Shown here piece after piece: positions 45,890 to 57,358 of a stretch of 64,000 nucleotides of DNA. The stretch is taken from assembly GCF_000001735.4 (NCBI RefSeq), contig NC_003070.9:23297971-23361970 (forward strand). The letters are read 5' to 3'. Every line of letters begins with the position of its first letter. The stretch's first letter is position 1. Under the pieces are notes generated by a model that searched no databases, was not told where the DNA came from, and was given only the letters and a program-made list of their open reading frames with translations. The DNA is from Arabidopsis thaliana (Eukaryota > Streptophyta > Magnoliopsida > Brassicales > Brassicaceae). The translations under genes were made by a program, and so were the position numbers.

Positions 45890-47407
45890 AATGTGGTTTT
45901 GTAAGGTAAACGGTTCTTAACCCCAAAAAAACAAATCAAATGAAAGACAAAAAAAGTTTGGGTTTTTAAAAGAAGTATCTTTTTTTTTTTTGGGTTTATG
46001 GGCTGAAAAAATTGTTGTGTTTTTTGTATTTTATTTTTTTGTTTTTCTTTTTCCCAATGTTGTTGTATTGTTAAAATAAACTTTTGTTTCATTACAAATA
46101 AGAAATGTACTATTTTGCATTATTTACTCTTGTTAATCAAACTATCTTTCATCCAGAGGATCAGAAAGATCTTAGCCTTGGCCTAAAATATTACATTTGA
46201 AATCTGGATCGGAACGTAAATATGATAAACAAATGAAACATTGCCAGAGTTTCCAGCATATGCTGCATTGTTCAGCTAGCGTTTTTGGTAAACAGATGAA
46301 TGTCACTACTCACTTCCTCAAACTTCAGTTTCCATTGGTCCCGGATCCAGTTTGAAACACCAAAATTGACGATCATTCCATTATTAAGATCAATTGATTT
46401 AGTTGGAATCTCCTTGAAATACTACTTTTCTTTGGATTTTGCAACACACTTTGCATCGTTATTGTAAGAGTGATGAAATTCACCTTTCAAAGCCGAATAA
46501 CAGAGTATGTGTTTGATATGATCATGCATGAATGTGACTACACCATGTCATTTTTTAATACTTAAAATCACAATTTGACATAATCTATTCAAAAACTTCT
46601 TTTAAACATTCTCAGTCTCAAAATATGAGACAAAAGAAAAAAGAAAAAACTCGACCCACGCGCGTCTATTGGGCTCAGTTGTGGATTTTGCTTAAAAGTG
46701 GCCTAAATCCGTGGACTATAGCTGGCGTTTATGACGCAACGCGCAACGCGCGTGAGGACCGCACGTGGGATTTTCCTGAAACACTCTCAGGTTGTGAGAA
46801 TTTTTTTTTGTTTGGTAATAAAAGTTCAGAGAGGGTTGTTTGATAAAAAGAAGGGAATGCAAAACTTCTACATAGTCCAATAGTCTGATGAAATTCACCT
46901 TTCAAAGCCGAATTACAGAATATGTGTTTGATATGATCATGCATGCATGTGAGTACACCATGTCATTTTTTTATACTTAAAATCACGATTTCACATAATC
47001 TATTCAAAAGCTTCTTATAAAACATTCTCAGTCTCAAAATATGAGACAAAAGAAAAAAGAAAAAATGACCAATAAATGATAAGAAATAGAGGATTAATTT
47101 ACTTATAGGAAACATACGAGTTTTAGTTGAAGTCTAGACCATTAGCTAATTCCATTTCTTGTTCTAGATTTCTAGATTGGTGTGAGGCAATAGTTAAAAG
47201 ATACAATACATATAGGGTTACATGATTTTGTTTTTCTCGAACATAACATTGTACTCTAACTTAGATCTAGATAGATCAACACAGTCTGTTCTATTCGGTC
47301 GAATTAATTATTGTCAAAAGAATACAAATCATATGTTAAAAGGAGACGAAGAGGAAGAGTGTACGTACCTTTGATTTCTTCTCTCTTTCATGTGTTTAAT
47401 TAAGCTG
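45890..47407. other. Intergenic with a 180-bp direct duplication
   Basis: Between UER1 and the miR399b hairpin. Two ~180-bp near-identical copies (46471-46649 and 46886-47065) flank a ~236-bp unrelated segment that is unusually CG-rich at its left end (acgcgcgtc, gacgcaacgcgcaacgcgcg). No gene is supported. Confidence 0.5.
46471..47065. repeat. 180-bp direct repeats flanking a CG-rich insert
   Basis: Both copies begin tgatgaaattcacctttcaa and end with atgagacaaaagaaaaaaga. They match at well over nine bases in ten by eye. The separating segment 46650-46885 is unlike its surroundings in base composition. Confidence 0.85.
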
Positions 47408-47540
47408 AACCAGTTTCAGGGCAACTCTCCTTTGGCAGGTCATTTATAAATCGATCATCGGAAATTTTCGATATTCATATATGTATGTGTATATTTGGAA
47501 GTAAAGGACCTGCCAATGGAGAGGCGCCCTAAAACTAGTG
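47408..47540 (-). ncRNA. MIR399B: miR399b precursor hairpin
   Basis: The plus strand at 47417-47437 is the exact reverse complement of mature miR399b/c as I recall it (minus strand begins tgccaaaggagag). The opposite arm, 47509-47529, is nearly complementary (minus strand gggcgcctctccattggcag). The stems pair over about 33 bases with four to five mismatches and an ~65-base loop. The mature miRNA lies on the 3' arm, as in the miR399 family. miR399 is induced by phosphate starvation and cleaves PHO2 (UBC24) mRNA. A TATA box lies on the minus strand at 47593-47607 and two PHR1-type P1BS sites lie further upstream. The locus is At1g63005. Confidence 0.95.
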
Positions 47541-47592
47541 AGTTTACATGTTTCTCTTCATCTCTATAAGATCCATATGAAGGCTTGTGTCT

Positions 47593-47607
47593 GTATTTAT
47601 ATATATA
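47593..47607 (-). promoter_or_regulatory. TATA box of MIR399B
   Basis: On the minus strand this reads tatatatataaatac, about 50 bases upstream of the hairpin base. It would place transcription start near 47565-47575. Confidence 0.6.
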
Positions 47608-48151
47608 TGCGTGTGTGGACATATACATATTTAAAGATAGATAAAGAATTTTGGACAAGGAATATTAGGTTTTTCCATGATGTCTCTTCATAATGCTGGA
47701 CATCTAATTTTTGCAGCTTTTTATTTATCTGAACACATGAGGTGAGAATAATTATATAAAAAGATATGAATGTTGAAAAAATTGGTGATTACTGTAAAAT
47801 TAGTATTATTTGAAAGGTGCAATGAATCCGGTTTTAGTTTGATTTCAAGTTTTAGTTATGCGGTCTAATTTGATACAATTTGAGCTTCAGTTTCCAGAAT
47901 CTGTTTTTGGCCAAATTTGTCTTAGTAGAAATAATTCGTTACAAAAAGGTAAAATCGATGCTTCTTTATTGTCTAGTTTGGTTTCATTAATTTTGGTTAC
48001 GGTATTATTTATATATTTTTGGGTTGTTTTTCGTAAAACTAAACACCTTGGTACGTTAGAAATAATCAAAATTCAATTCCAAAGTGTTAAGACATATTTC
48101 AGTCTCGCTACTCTAAAAAGTTTTGTAAAAGATGTGCCATATAGACCGATA

Positions 48152-48171
48152 GCATATGCCGTTGGATATTC
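48152..48171. promoter_or_regulatory. Tandem P1BS (PHR1-binding) sites
   Basis: gcatatgc (48152-48159) and ggatattc (48164-48171) both fit the palindromic P1BS consensus GNATATNC, separated by four bases. They lie ~620 bp upstream of the miR399b hairpin in its transcription direction. P1BS sites recruit PHR1 under low phosphate. Confidence 0.75.
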
Positions 48172-48662
48172 TGTTGTGCCATACTTACTTTAAATGAACA
48201 AGAATAGCTTCGCAGTCCCAAATAAAACTATTTCTAGAAGTGAAAAACAAATTAATTGGAATACTTATCTTGTTACTTTATAGAGTCTAAATTCATAGAA
48301 AGAAAATCGATGAGGAATATGTTATATAACCCACGTTACGAGAACGTTATTTTCATTATATAATTGCATTTTTTTATTTAGATTTAGATTGTCCGGTAAT
48401 TATGTATTAATATGATCAAAAAATTTCGATATAAACAATTTCTTGATTAAAGAACATTATATATTGTCGATTTTTGAACATACACCAAGATTCGAATGGA
48501 AAAGCAAAAAAAATGACCGAGTTTCATTGAATCGAGATCAAAATTTTGTTGAACCGTGATTAAACCAAACATCAAGATTATCGACGTGAGTATTAAAATA
48601 ACTCACAACAAAAAAAAATATGGGTTGAAAAAGATGATGAACACAAAGTTTTACAAATCTAA

Positions 48663-48930
48663 TTAGTCGATAAGAATGGTATTGCGTCTTCTAGAAAATG
48701 TATCTTGGTAGGATGACCTCCCACGATCATATAGATGCCCTTGAGAGAGACATATACATATCCTCCAACAGCACCTATTCCCATTTGACATTCGACATTT
48801 TACACAGGGCGACGAGATCGCCACAATACGATCTAACAGACCCGATGATGACTGCATGGTATCCTTTAAATGAAACATTATTTTCTAAAAAGCCATAGTA
48901 GATGTCATCCGCGCCAAATGGGTGAACTGA
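48663..48930 (-). pseudogene. Unidentified coding-like relic
   Basis: Minus-strand reading gives protein-like text in more than one frame: PFGADDIYYGFLENNVSFKG, then after a frame change GIGAVGGYVYVSLKGIYMIV and GGHPTKIHFLEDAI. The glycine-rich hydrophobic segment suggests a fragment of a membrane protein. Base composition is richer in GC than its flanks, as expected for former coding sequence. No start, splice structure or family could be established. Confidence 0.3.
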
Positions 48931-50001
48931 AAAATACCTCAAATCCGTTAAGATCATCAATTGGCACTACATATATGATCCTTTCACTGAAGTTATAGGA
49001 AGGGATTGAAAGTATTTTCATCAAGGGTTTAAAATCCAACTGATGATAAAACTAAATAAATAAGTAAATATATTTATTAGTTGGAAATAAGTTTTAAACT
49101 AATATATATTTATCATTTTCATTGGAATAACCTAATAGACTATTGATATCCATTTATCTTGATGATTAAAAGCATGTCCTAACTATACATAATTAGTTGG
49201 AAATAAGCTATAAATAATATAAATATTTATCATTTTTATCAAAGTAAGCAAGTAGCTAGTTACATTCAGTTTATTGAGAAAATTAAGATCGTTACCTCAT
49301 ATTTTTGCTGAATATCAATTTCATAAGTGAATTAAATATAATTTTCTTGATAATACACCCTCCGAACATTTTTGTAGTATAACAACAAATAGATTTTTTT
49401 TTTTTTTTTGCTGAATACTATTGTTCAAATGGACATTCCAAGACACATAGCAGTTAAGACTTTAAATCTAATTTAAATTAAAATGTCGATATATGTCACC
49501 AACATTTAATTTTGGTATGATTTAAGGTTTTGGTTAATCATAGATGGTGAAACAATTGAATATGTTAGTCTTGGTCTGGTGGTACATGAGATTAAAATAT
49601 CTAATTTATGTATATGTCAAAGTCAGATAAACAGATATATCAACATAACCCAATTGGCTCAGAAAACATGCAGAGTACACAGTTACAGATTCAACAAGAG
49701 AACCAGAAATGGATGTGCATGGACTAACTGGTATATAAAAGCAGATACCAAATAAAAACTTATAAATTTATATGAGAATTTATTACAATACTTCAGAAAA
49801 AGAATCTCACAAAACTGGAATTTCCAACAAATGGAGGATTTGATATTCACCGTATATATACGAATATACATACTATATGTATTATAAAACACATATACAC
49901 CCATATGAATTAGAACAACAAAAATAATCAAATCAAAGAGAGGATCGATCATACACACTGTTTTATTCTATTTTGTAAAATTTGGTAGCAAAACTCCAAA
50001 A

Positions 50002-53000
50002 TCAATAGAGTGAGTTATAAGTACAACAAGTAGCAACGATGGAGCCAATGCAGATGACAAGTGATGGTAGAAGAGTGGCATTCAGGAGATGGCCTCTTCC
50101 CAAATATCCTCCCAATGTTATGGTTGCATCTGCCACAACACGAGCCAACGTTCCAGCTTCTGTTGAGAGCAATCCTCCGTTGTACGTTCCTTTCGATAGC
50201 CTTGATGACATTACCCGCGATAACAACGATAGATTCACACCTAAAGAAACCAAAAAGGGTCATTATAAGTCAGTTGTTCTTTTAAAACAGAACGCAGAGG
50301 TTTGTTTAGTTTATACCTTCGAGTACTTCAGCAGCAACAAACATTATGAGACCAGAGATTACGTATTGAGGTACAGTGTATGGAACAAACAAATTGAAAC
50401 TGAAGAGAATCCCAAGGAAGACGATGATCTCAGATGTTAGAAGGATTTGCCTGTAAGAGACACAAATTGCAAATCAGTCACCAAAAAAATGAATGATATT
50501 TTTGGTTTGGTTTGAGCTCGGATTCAAAAGATTACCTGTCTTCAAACATATTACTGATGTAACTTCCGACCAAAATGTTGATTGGTAGCACCGTGAGGCC
50601 AAGGCAGGCCAGGAAGATGGCAACAGAGCTTGTTGTCCAACTAAAGTAGTATGAAGTAATGACACTTGATTCTGACAGTAATATTTCCATCGAATATTTG
50701 AGCATGAAGTAGATCAACAGTTGAACCTGCCGACCAGAACCGCACAACACAGCTTTCAGCCAGATAAAACTTTAAAGGAAATATTCCGAGAACTTTTTAT
50801 CAAGAATTCATCAATGTCTTAACAGATGTTTAAGAAAAGTGATGAATGATACCTTAACAGATGGAGTAAGGAGTCGGTATGCTTCTATGAAAGAATTTGC
50901 AGGTTTGTGAGAATCTTCTGGGGATTCTTCACTTTCATCGCATTCCTCTTCATCTTCTGGCTTGATTCCTGAAGTGATCAGCAACGGCAATCGAAGACCT
51001 TCCTCGACTCTGCTACTTTCTACTCTATCTGTCGCTGCATCAACCAAGAATCCATTCAATACTCGTTAATAATTGTTACAGACAGAAAAGAAAAACAGCT
51101 TTTACTATTAATAATGACCTGATGTTGTTTCATTTCGATTGTTTTTTTCTCCATCCTCTGTGTCACGCAACGGCTCTCTGAATGAAATGCATAGCCATAC
51201 CAAATAGAACAGCCAAGCCACAGCCATAACCCATCCCGGCAAAGTAGATTGGTTAAATGTAAACTTGTAAAACTTGAATTTGATTTGGAGTAAACCGGCA
51301 AGCGCAGGGCCACAAGCCATTCCAAGAGCACTTGCACTCACAAAACCCGCCGATGCCTGCATTCGGATTCTCAAAGGCACACAATCGCTGATATATCTCC
51401 GGTTAACAGCTCTTGCTGATCCCAACCTGCAAATTTAAAGGGTTGAAATCAGTTGAGGAAAAGGTTTCCTCTTTGACACGATATATAGGAAAATGATTGA
51501 ACTTTTAACTCACCCACAACAGACACGGCCGAGTAAAAGAAGCGCTATGGAATTGGCATCATATGCCAACGCATACATCAAATTTCCGATAAAGAGTGCG
51601 ATGCTGCTAAACACAAGAGGTTTGAAGTAAGATTTGTTGGACCATGCGCTGAAATAAACCGATGAAAATACTTGAGCCACAGCCATAGATCCGATGACAA
51701 CACCACAAACCGTTGCTGCAGCTCCAAGGCTCATCGAATAGTCATCCGCTGTAGGGACGATGATATAAGTGTTGACCATGTACAAAAATGTGTTTCCTAG
51801 ATTCAGGAGTAACGAATTAAAATGGTAAGACCGCTCATCGATTGTATCCTCTGAAGGAGTCACCAAATCATCTTGCATGATAAGAGCATGTTGTGCCAAG
51901 AAGTTGAGGAAATTCGTCGAGAAGGTTAACTTGTCCACCGCGTTATTTATTGCCTCAACCACTGGATCCTGTGGAGTTTTGAGGAAAAGATTAGGATTTA
52001 CAAAGCCTGTATAGAGGATTCTGATTTGATATATTTGAAATGTAGTACCTGAGCCGGAAGAACGGGTTGGTCATAAATTGAATAAAAGCTTCCTTCATTT
52101 TCTTGAAGCTCATGAAGATTGCGGGAAATTGCTCCAACAACAGCTCCAACACCCTACAAATTCCATACACAGAACATTTAAGATTCCTAACAAGAAGAGC
52201 CTACAGATGAAACCAGTGAAAGGGTGGTAAGAAAAATTCATTTACCACATGCTTAAAAACTTGTTGAAGCTGAGAGTAAGGGTGATTAGCGCGGGTCTTC
52301 ACGTAATAATCAGCGAATCTATATCCAAACCTTTTGTCGAATTTCTTAAGTATCTTGCGCAGACCAATGGCGTTCAACTCAACGAATTTCAGGAGCTGAA
52401 GAAGGTCTCGTCCAACATCTCTGTATGCTTCACGTAGCTCGAAAATTCTTGATATGTCAGGCTGCTCAAGTATAGCATCATGAGATTCCCTCAATTTGGC
52501 TAATCGCCCTGAAAGCAACCCTTGTTGTTCCAACATGAAAAGGACAGTTGTCTCAATCTGCAAACAATGATTCACTTTCAATATCTCGAACAACATTTTA
52601 GAGGAGTTCCATCTGATCATCAGAATGGTTTATTTCTTAAATGTCTTATCTAATTAAGAGAAACAATGACAAACACTGGACTGAGATTACTCGTATGTAG
52701 CCATATATAACCTCGGAGATGCACAGAAAATAACAATTCAGTGAGGATAATACTCAAACAAGATCATCTCGACAATTATCTATAACATACCTGAGTATCG
52801 AGCATCCTCGAGAAATCTTTGAGAACATGGCGAGGATGTTGAGATCCGCCTTGGATTTGTTCAGCATATTGCTTCACTTTCTTCTTCATCAATTTGTAAT
52901 TGATATAATAGCTACAAGGGAATTATCAAAACTTCATTAGGAAAAAAAAATCAGATGATCAAAAGATATGGCTAGAACCGAGATGTCGTAAGCAAATGCA

Positions 53001-53056
53001 TACCCACTCCATTCTTCGATTTGTTTCCGCTGCAAGTATTTCCCAAAAGCCACCAT
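50002..53056 (-). CDS. PHT5;1: SPX-MFS vacuolar phosphate transporter
   Basis: Ten coding exons on the minus strand: 53056-53004, 52911-52791, 52557-52246, 52153-52049, 51968-51514, 51426-51119, 51034-50853, 50726-50536, 50450-50317, 50240-50002. They join to 699 residues. The N-terminal SPX domain ([48 protein letters not shown]) has the lysine cluster that binds inositol pyrophosphates. It is followed by a major facilitator domain with about 10-12 membrane segments, split by an acidic cytoplasmic loop ([15 protein letters not shown]). By locus (At1g63010) it is VPT1/PHT5;1, which loads phosphate into the vacuole (published). The ATG immediately follows a probable 3' splice site; leader exons lie at 53940-54019 and 54354-54428. 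The gene neighbours MIR399B, another phosphate regulator. Confidence 0.96.
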
Positions 53057-54650
53057 CTTTTAATCGCAGAAAGCAGAGAGCAAAGTTTAGATTAAAGCCT
53101 GAGAAGTGAGAAGAATGTGGAAATTAGAACACTTTGATATCACGTATATAAAGATTTTGCTCTCTGTCAACTTGTTGAAGGAAATAGAGAATGGGTCTGT
53201 GGCATACATAATATGAATTTAATACAAATACATAATAATAGTATCCAAAGTCAATGACACTCCAGAACAGTTTTAAATCCACATTCAAAGCTCCTCAATA
53301 CTTATAGTTACATGAAGATTTCAATCCACCAATCCACAATAAGCCTTACTCAATGGAAGCTAACAACATTTCATAAAACTCGACCTGATCATTACACAGA
53401 CAATTTCACATTTTGCAACTAATGATCAGACAGTCACAAAGAGAGCAACATAGATAGATTTCAAGAGACATAAGCGATAAAGCAGATTCAAGGGATTAAC
53501 ACAAAACCTGTTTTAGAAAGAGTCAAGGACAAAAGTACAAACTGACTCAAGCACGAAAAGATCAAAGAGCATCTAAAAGGAATTATACCTCTAAATGGAT
53601 TTTTGAATTGCTGTGAATCTGATTAGTGCTCAAGCACAATTCTAAAACTACAATTATAGAAGCCAAAACAAGAACGCAACACGTTTTATAAAAATACTTA
53701 TAAGCAAGTCAGCGCTACAAGCCATGTGCATAGATGATATAATCACGCAAAACCAGTGAGGACAATTTAATACCAAATCAAATCAAATCCAAATTCAGCT
53801 TATTTCTACTTCACACAACACAAAGCCTCAAGAACAAGAACACAAAGCTTATTTATACTTTAAAACTCGTGCATTTCAAGTGAAAAAGATGATAAACAAA
53901 TAAGCCAAAAGCAGAGATCTTGATATATAAAAATAATACCTGTATCTATCCTCGTTCTTCCTAGTTCTTCTTCAATACACAAAAGCTGATCTTGAGATCT
54001 TCTTATACAGATTAAATCTCTGAAAAAAAATAGATTAAAATAATTACAAATAGATCAGAAGACACGAGCTTAGCATGAAGGTAATAAGGCCTACACAAAA
54101 TATTATATAAATACTAGATCTTAGTGGAGTCAATGATATATGATTGATAAAAAGAAGCAGCCAAGACAAGTTGCTTTAGTAGTCACAAAATTGTTTTTTT
54201 GCCAATTCAGAAAATTCCACAACTTGAAAAACAAATGAAAAACGCCAAAAAGTTTTCAACTTTTTCTAAAATGGAGTTCAATCAAAAACCTAGATTCTCT
54301 TCTTTTGTCTACTTTCCTTTTTATTCTCACAATCAACAACAAAAACTCAGTACCTGAAGAGAGAAACCCAGTTGCAAAAATCGCAACTTTGTCTTCTTGA
54401 GATTTAGATGACCATCAACGTAATGAGCCTGAAATAAACAAAAAAAAAAGAGCCTTCCTTTATGAATTAAATAAACAGAGAATCAAACACCAAAGATGGG
54501 TTTTTTAAAGCTTCTCTCAATCACAAACCCTTTGAATCTTGTAAGCGAGGAAATTGGTAAAAAGGTGAAGAAGAGGAGAATCAAAAGACGACTAGTTTGC
54601 TTATAGTAGATCGCAGACTCTTATCGCGAGTAATGTGATCATTTATCAAT
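53057..54650 (-). other. Spliced 5' leader of PHT5;1
   Basis: Candidate leader exons on the minus strand are 54428-54354 (acceptor tttatttcag, donor cag/gtactg) and 54019-53940 (acceptor ttttttttcag, donor cag/gtatta). A first exon probably lies at about 54640-54535. The final leader intron would end at 53057, right before the ATG. In these exons I find one ATG only, inside the miR827-like site. Most of the remaining sequence is AT-rich intron. Confidence 0.6.
54404..54424 (-). promoter_or_regulatory. miR827-like site with 3-codon uORF in PHT5;1 leader
   Basis: The plus strand here reads ttagatgaccatcaac and then gtaat. The first 16 bases equal the 5' end of ath-miR827 as I recall it, with three differences in the last five. 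The minus-strand leader RNA is therefore complementary over 18 of 21 bases, with a perfect seed and cleavage-site region. The minus strand at 54415-54404 also reads ATG GTC ATC TAA, a complete three-codon upstream ORF within the site. miR827 targets SPX-MFS leaders in rice and NLA in Arabidopsis (published). Confidence 0.75.
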
Positions 54651-54862
54651 CGCATTTACTCTCGGACCCAATCATTGAGGAAATATCAATCAAATCGTGG
54701 ATGCTTTAAGTCCTCAAATTGGCACGTTTTTGTAAAAGGGGGTTTTTGCGTGATTCTATAAAACTTCTATGGGGTGTTTTTTGGTTAATGTGTAAGTTTT
54801 GGGGTCAAAGAGGAATAAATTATTTAAGACGGCTGCATATTAATAAAGAAAACTACTCATGT

Positions 54863-55158
54863 AGCGTTATTATGATAGGGATATTATACGTGTTGTTATA
54901 GAATTACACATGATCTAATTACGCACATGATCCGAAATATTATTTTATTCTTATGAAACATCCTAAATTATTTACAACCTCCTTAATTTTATGTGTATAA
55001 TAAGTTGATAGCTACTAATTTATAACGTTATTCCGATAGTGATATTATACGTGTTCTAATTACACATGATCTAATTAAGCACATAACCCGAAATATTATT
55101 TGTTTTTGAGAAAAATCCTAAATTATTTACAACTTCCCTAATTTTATATGTATAATAA
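54863..55158. repeat. Direct duplication, ~135-bp units
   Basis: Copies at about 54863-55003 and 55023-55158 share gatattatacgtgtt, aattacacatgatctaatta, ccgaaatattatt and tcctaaattatttacaac. They are offset by about 155-160 bases. Confidence 0.75.
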
Positions 55159-55764
55159 ATGAAAGTCATGGAATCGTATTCAATTTGCCTTCAGTTTATT
55201 GGTATTGTAATGGACATGTCATATGTGTAGGTATACAATTTGTATCGTTGTTTTTTTTTATTTTATTTTTACATAATTACAAAAGATAGCGACACAATTT
55301 TAGTTGGAAAGTGGAATATTTAATAATCTGGCAGACATTTTTTTCTTATTGCGTATGTGCGTTAGTAATTTAGTATGATGAGAATGTGGACAAAATTATA
55401 ATGAAAAATAGGGTTGGACAAAAAAAGTTACCAAGAATAAAGAGAAAATTATATACACATATTTGGCCACCTACAATACAATGCTTTTAGTATAAGTTAC
55501 CTAAAATATTCACAACCGTGATTTCACGTGATACTCGTTTTTCAAAATATGACCAAAGTTGATACTCGTTAAATTTGCTAGGCCAATCATTTCTTTTGTT
55601 TCCTTATCAATTTATACATGTATTATAGCTATTGATGCATATATGCTACTTTCGTCATGGTGCTATTACATGTGTATTTTGCATGTTTCTTTTTCAATTA
55701 GTGTGTTGCATCTAAGTATGTAACCAAAAAAAATTACTGGTGTTAAAAATAAATGAATACGTGT

Positions 55765-55820
55765 AAATCTACAAAGTACTATTGTGTACTAATTAATACC
55801 CAATAGTACTTTGTAGATTT
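55765..55820. repeat. Perfect 20-bp inverted repeat (hairpin)
   Basis: aaatctacaaagtactattg at 55765-55784 is exactly complementary to 55801-55820 across a 16-base loop. No flanking coding or terminator context; origin unknown. Confidence 0.85.
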
Positions 55821-57358
55821 GCAACACTCCACTGAGACAGATAATTTAATTGGCAGCACATACATATTTCCAAAATTTTATCTAGTACCAATAGTAACTT
55901 ACTTAGTAGTGTTTAAATACTCACTTGATCAAACTATAGAACCAAAAGTAACTTAACGACACTTTAACAAAAAAAAACCGATATTTTATCTGCAGTTATA
56001 TGATTATGTATGGTGTCAGTCAGATATTCTCCTGATTTAATAGAAGTACACAAAATAAAGAATACTATATTTTAGTTGTTTAGGTAACCGAATAGCTGTT
56101 GCATTCAAGAATCACCCATTCACAATGTCCATCACTACGGGGTTACTTCTTAGTGGTTAGAACATTTAAATCTTATCTTTTGATTTGCTAAGGTTCTCCG
56201 ATCGCGAAGAAAAGAAAATGCTTAAGCTAGTGGCGATATGTATTCACGACATGTGTAACTTCACTTTCTAGACAGAGATAAACAAACAAAAAAAAAAACT
56301 CGTTTAATTAATATTTTATATAAAAGTATCATAACAAAAGCAAGTGCATTTGTGGACCTGTGTAAGAAAGTATTGAGTAGTACACTATGACATGCAACTC
56401 TGTAGAAGCTACATGAAATATCTAGAATTTTTTTTAAAACAATATATAGAATTAGTGTATATCATCATAATATTGTTTAAAGTTGTTTAGAACCAAACAT
56501 AAAAAAGTTATAATTAAGTCAATTGCTGAAATGGTGATTGAGATTAGTGTTTTTTGCTATGAATATAATATCATTAATAAATGAGATGTTTAGGTATTAA
56601 AGAGAGTTTTTACCTACAAATTTGTTACCTTGGCAAAAAAAGCTTTAAAACAAAGTAACAAATGATTTTAGTACAATATGAGTGAACTTACTGCAGCTAT
56701 AAGAGCATTAACCTTCGAAAATGTTTCCTGTATTTTCTTGAGGGGTGATGATAGTGTTGGGGATTTTCTCTGATCAATACATTTGAAGATAATATGTGGA
56801 GATATTTAGATTAGTATTACTTAAAGGCTTTGGTTACTTATAAGAATCATAAGCAAATTGCAAGAAAACTAATCTAAACCGGTTAAGAGAAAGAACAAAC
56901 TGTATGCTATTGAGAACCGATCTAAACCAGGAAAAAACAGAGCATAACCAAGAGAACTAAGTTTCACTTCTCATAAGGAAAACCGAAGATGTAATAAGGA
57001 TCATTTGCAATTGCATGAAGACGGATATAAACAAGGTAAAGAACAGAAACATAACCGGATATTTCATAGTCAAACCGGAATTTGCATGGTTTACATACAG
57101 AAACAGAAACAGAACAGAAGCCTCCTTTGCCAGCTTCTCGTTGCTGCTTCCACTAAGTAATTAACCTTTAAGCCTTTAGGTGGAAGGCAAAAGGTATTAC
57201 ATAGTGAAAGGAGCAAAAAGAAGCTTAGAGCAAAGCCAAAAGGCTTTTCCCCTATATCTATCTAATCACTTTTTAAACAAAATTACACACAACTTCATAC
57301 ATTGTTCGATATTATACCGCAGAAGAGCCAGTCTTTTTTTTTACTCTTACTTGGCTGT

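Larger units (their letters stand above)
47541..50001. other. Intergenic, MIR399B promoter and PHT5;1 3' flank
   Basis: Includes the miR399b TATA and P1BS sites. A coding-like relic on the minus strand at about 48663-48930 (frames reading GIGAVGGYVYVSLKGIYMIV and PFGADDIYYGFLENN) has stops or frame changes; I cannot assign it to a family. Poly(T) at 49396 and AT-rich DNA fill the rest. Confidence 0.45.
54651..57358. other. 2.7-kb AT-rich intergenic region
   Basis: Upstream of PHT5;1 and downstream of NRPD1. It holds a ~135-bp direct duplication (54863-55158) and a perfect 20-bp hairpin (55765-55820). A possible SINE-like stretch at 56130-56299 has an A-box-like cttagtggttagaac and a terminal A run. 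No gene is supported. Confidence 0.45.

Noticed and set aside
47858-48193. 111-codon plus-strand ORF with a hydrophobic middle
   Set aside because: It runs antisense through the MIR399B promoter, has AT-driven composition, no recognisable family, and overlaps the P1BS pair; chance ORF is more likely.
56130-56299. Possible SINE: cttagtggttagaac (A-box-like), a weak B-box-like ggttctccgatcg and a terminal A run
   Set aside because: No target-site duplication could be found and the B box is poor, so it is mentioned only within the intergenic entry.
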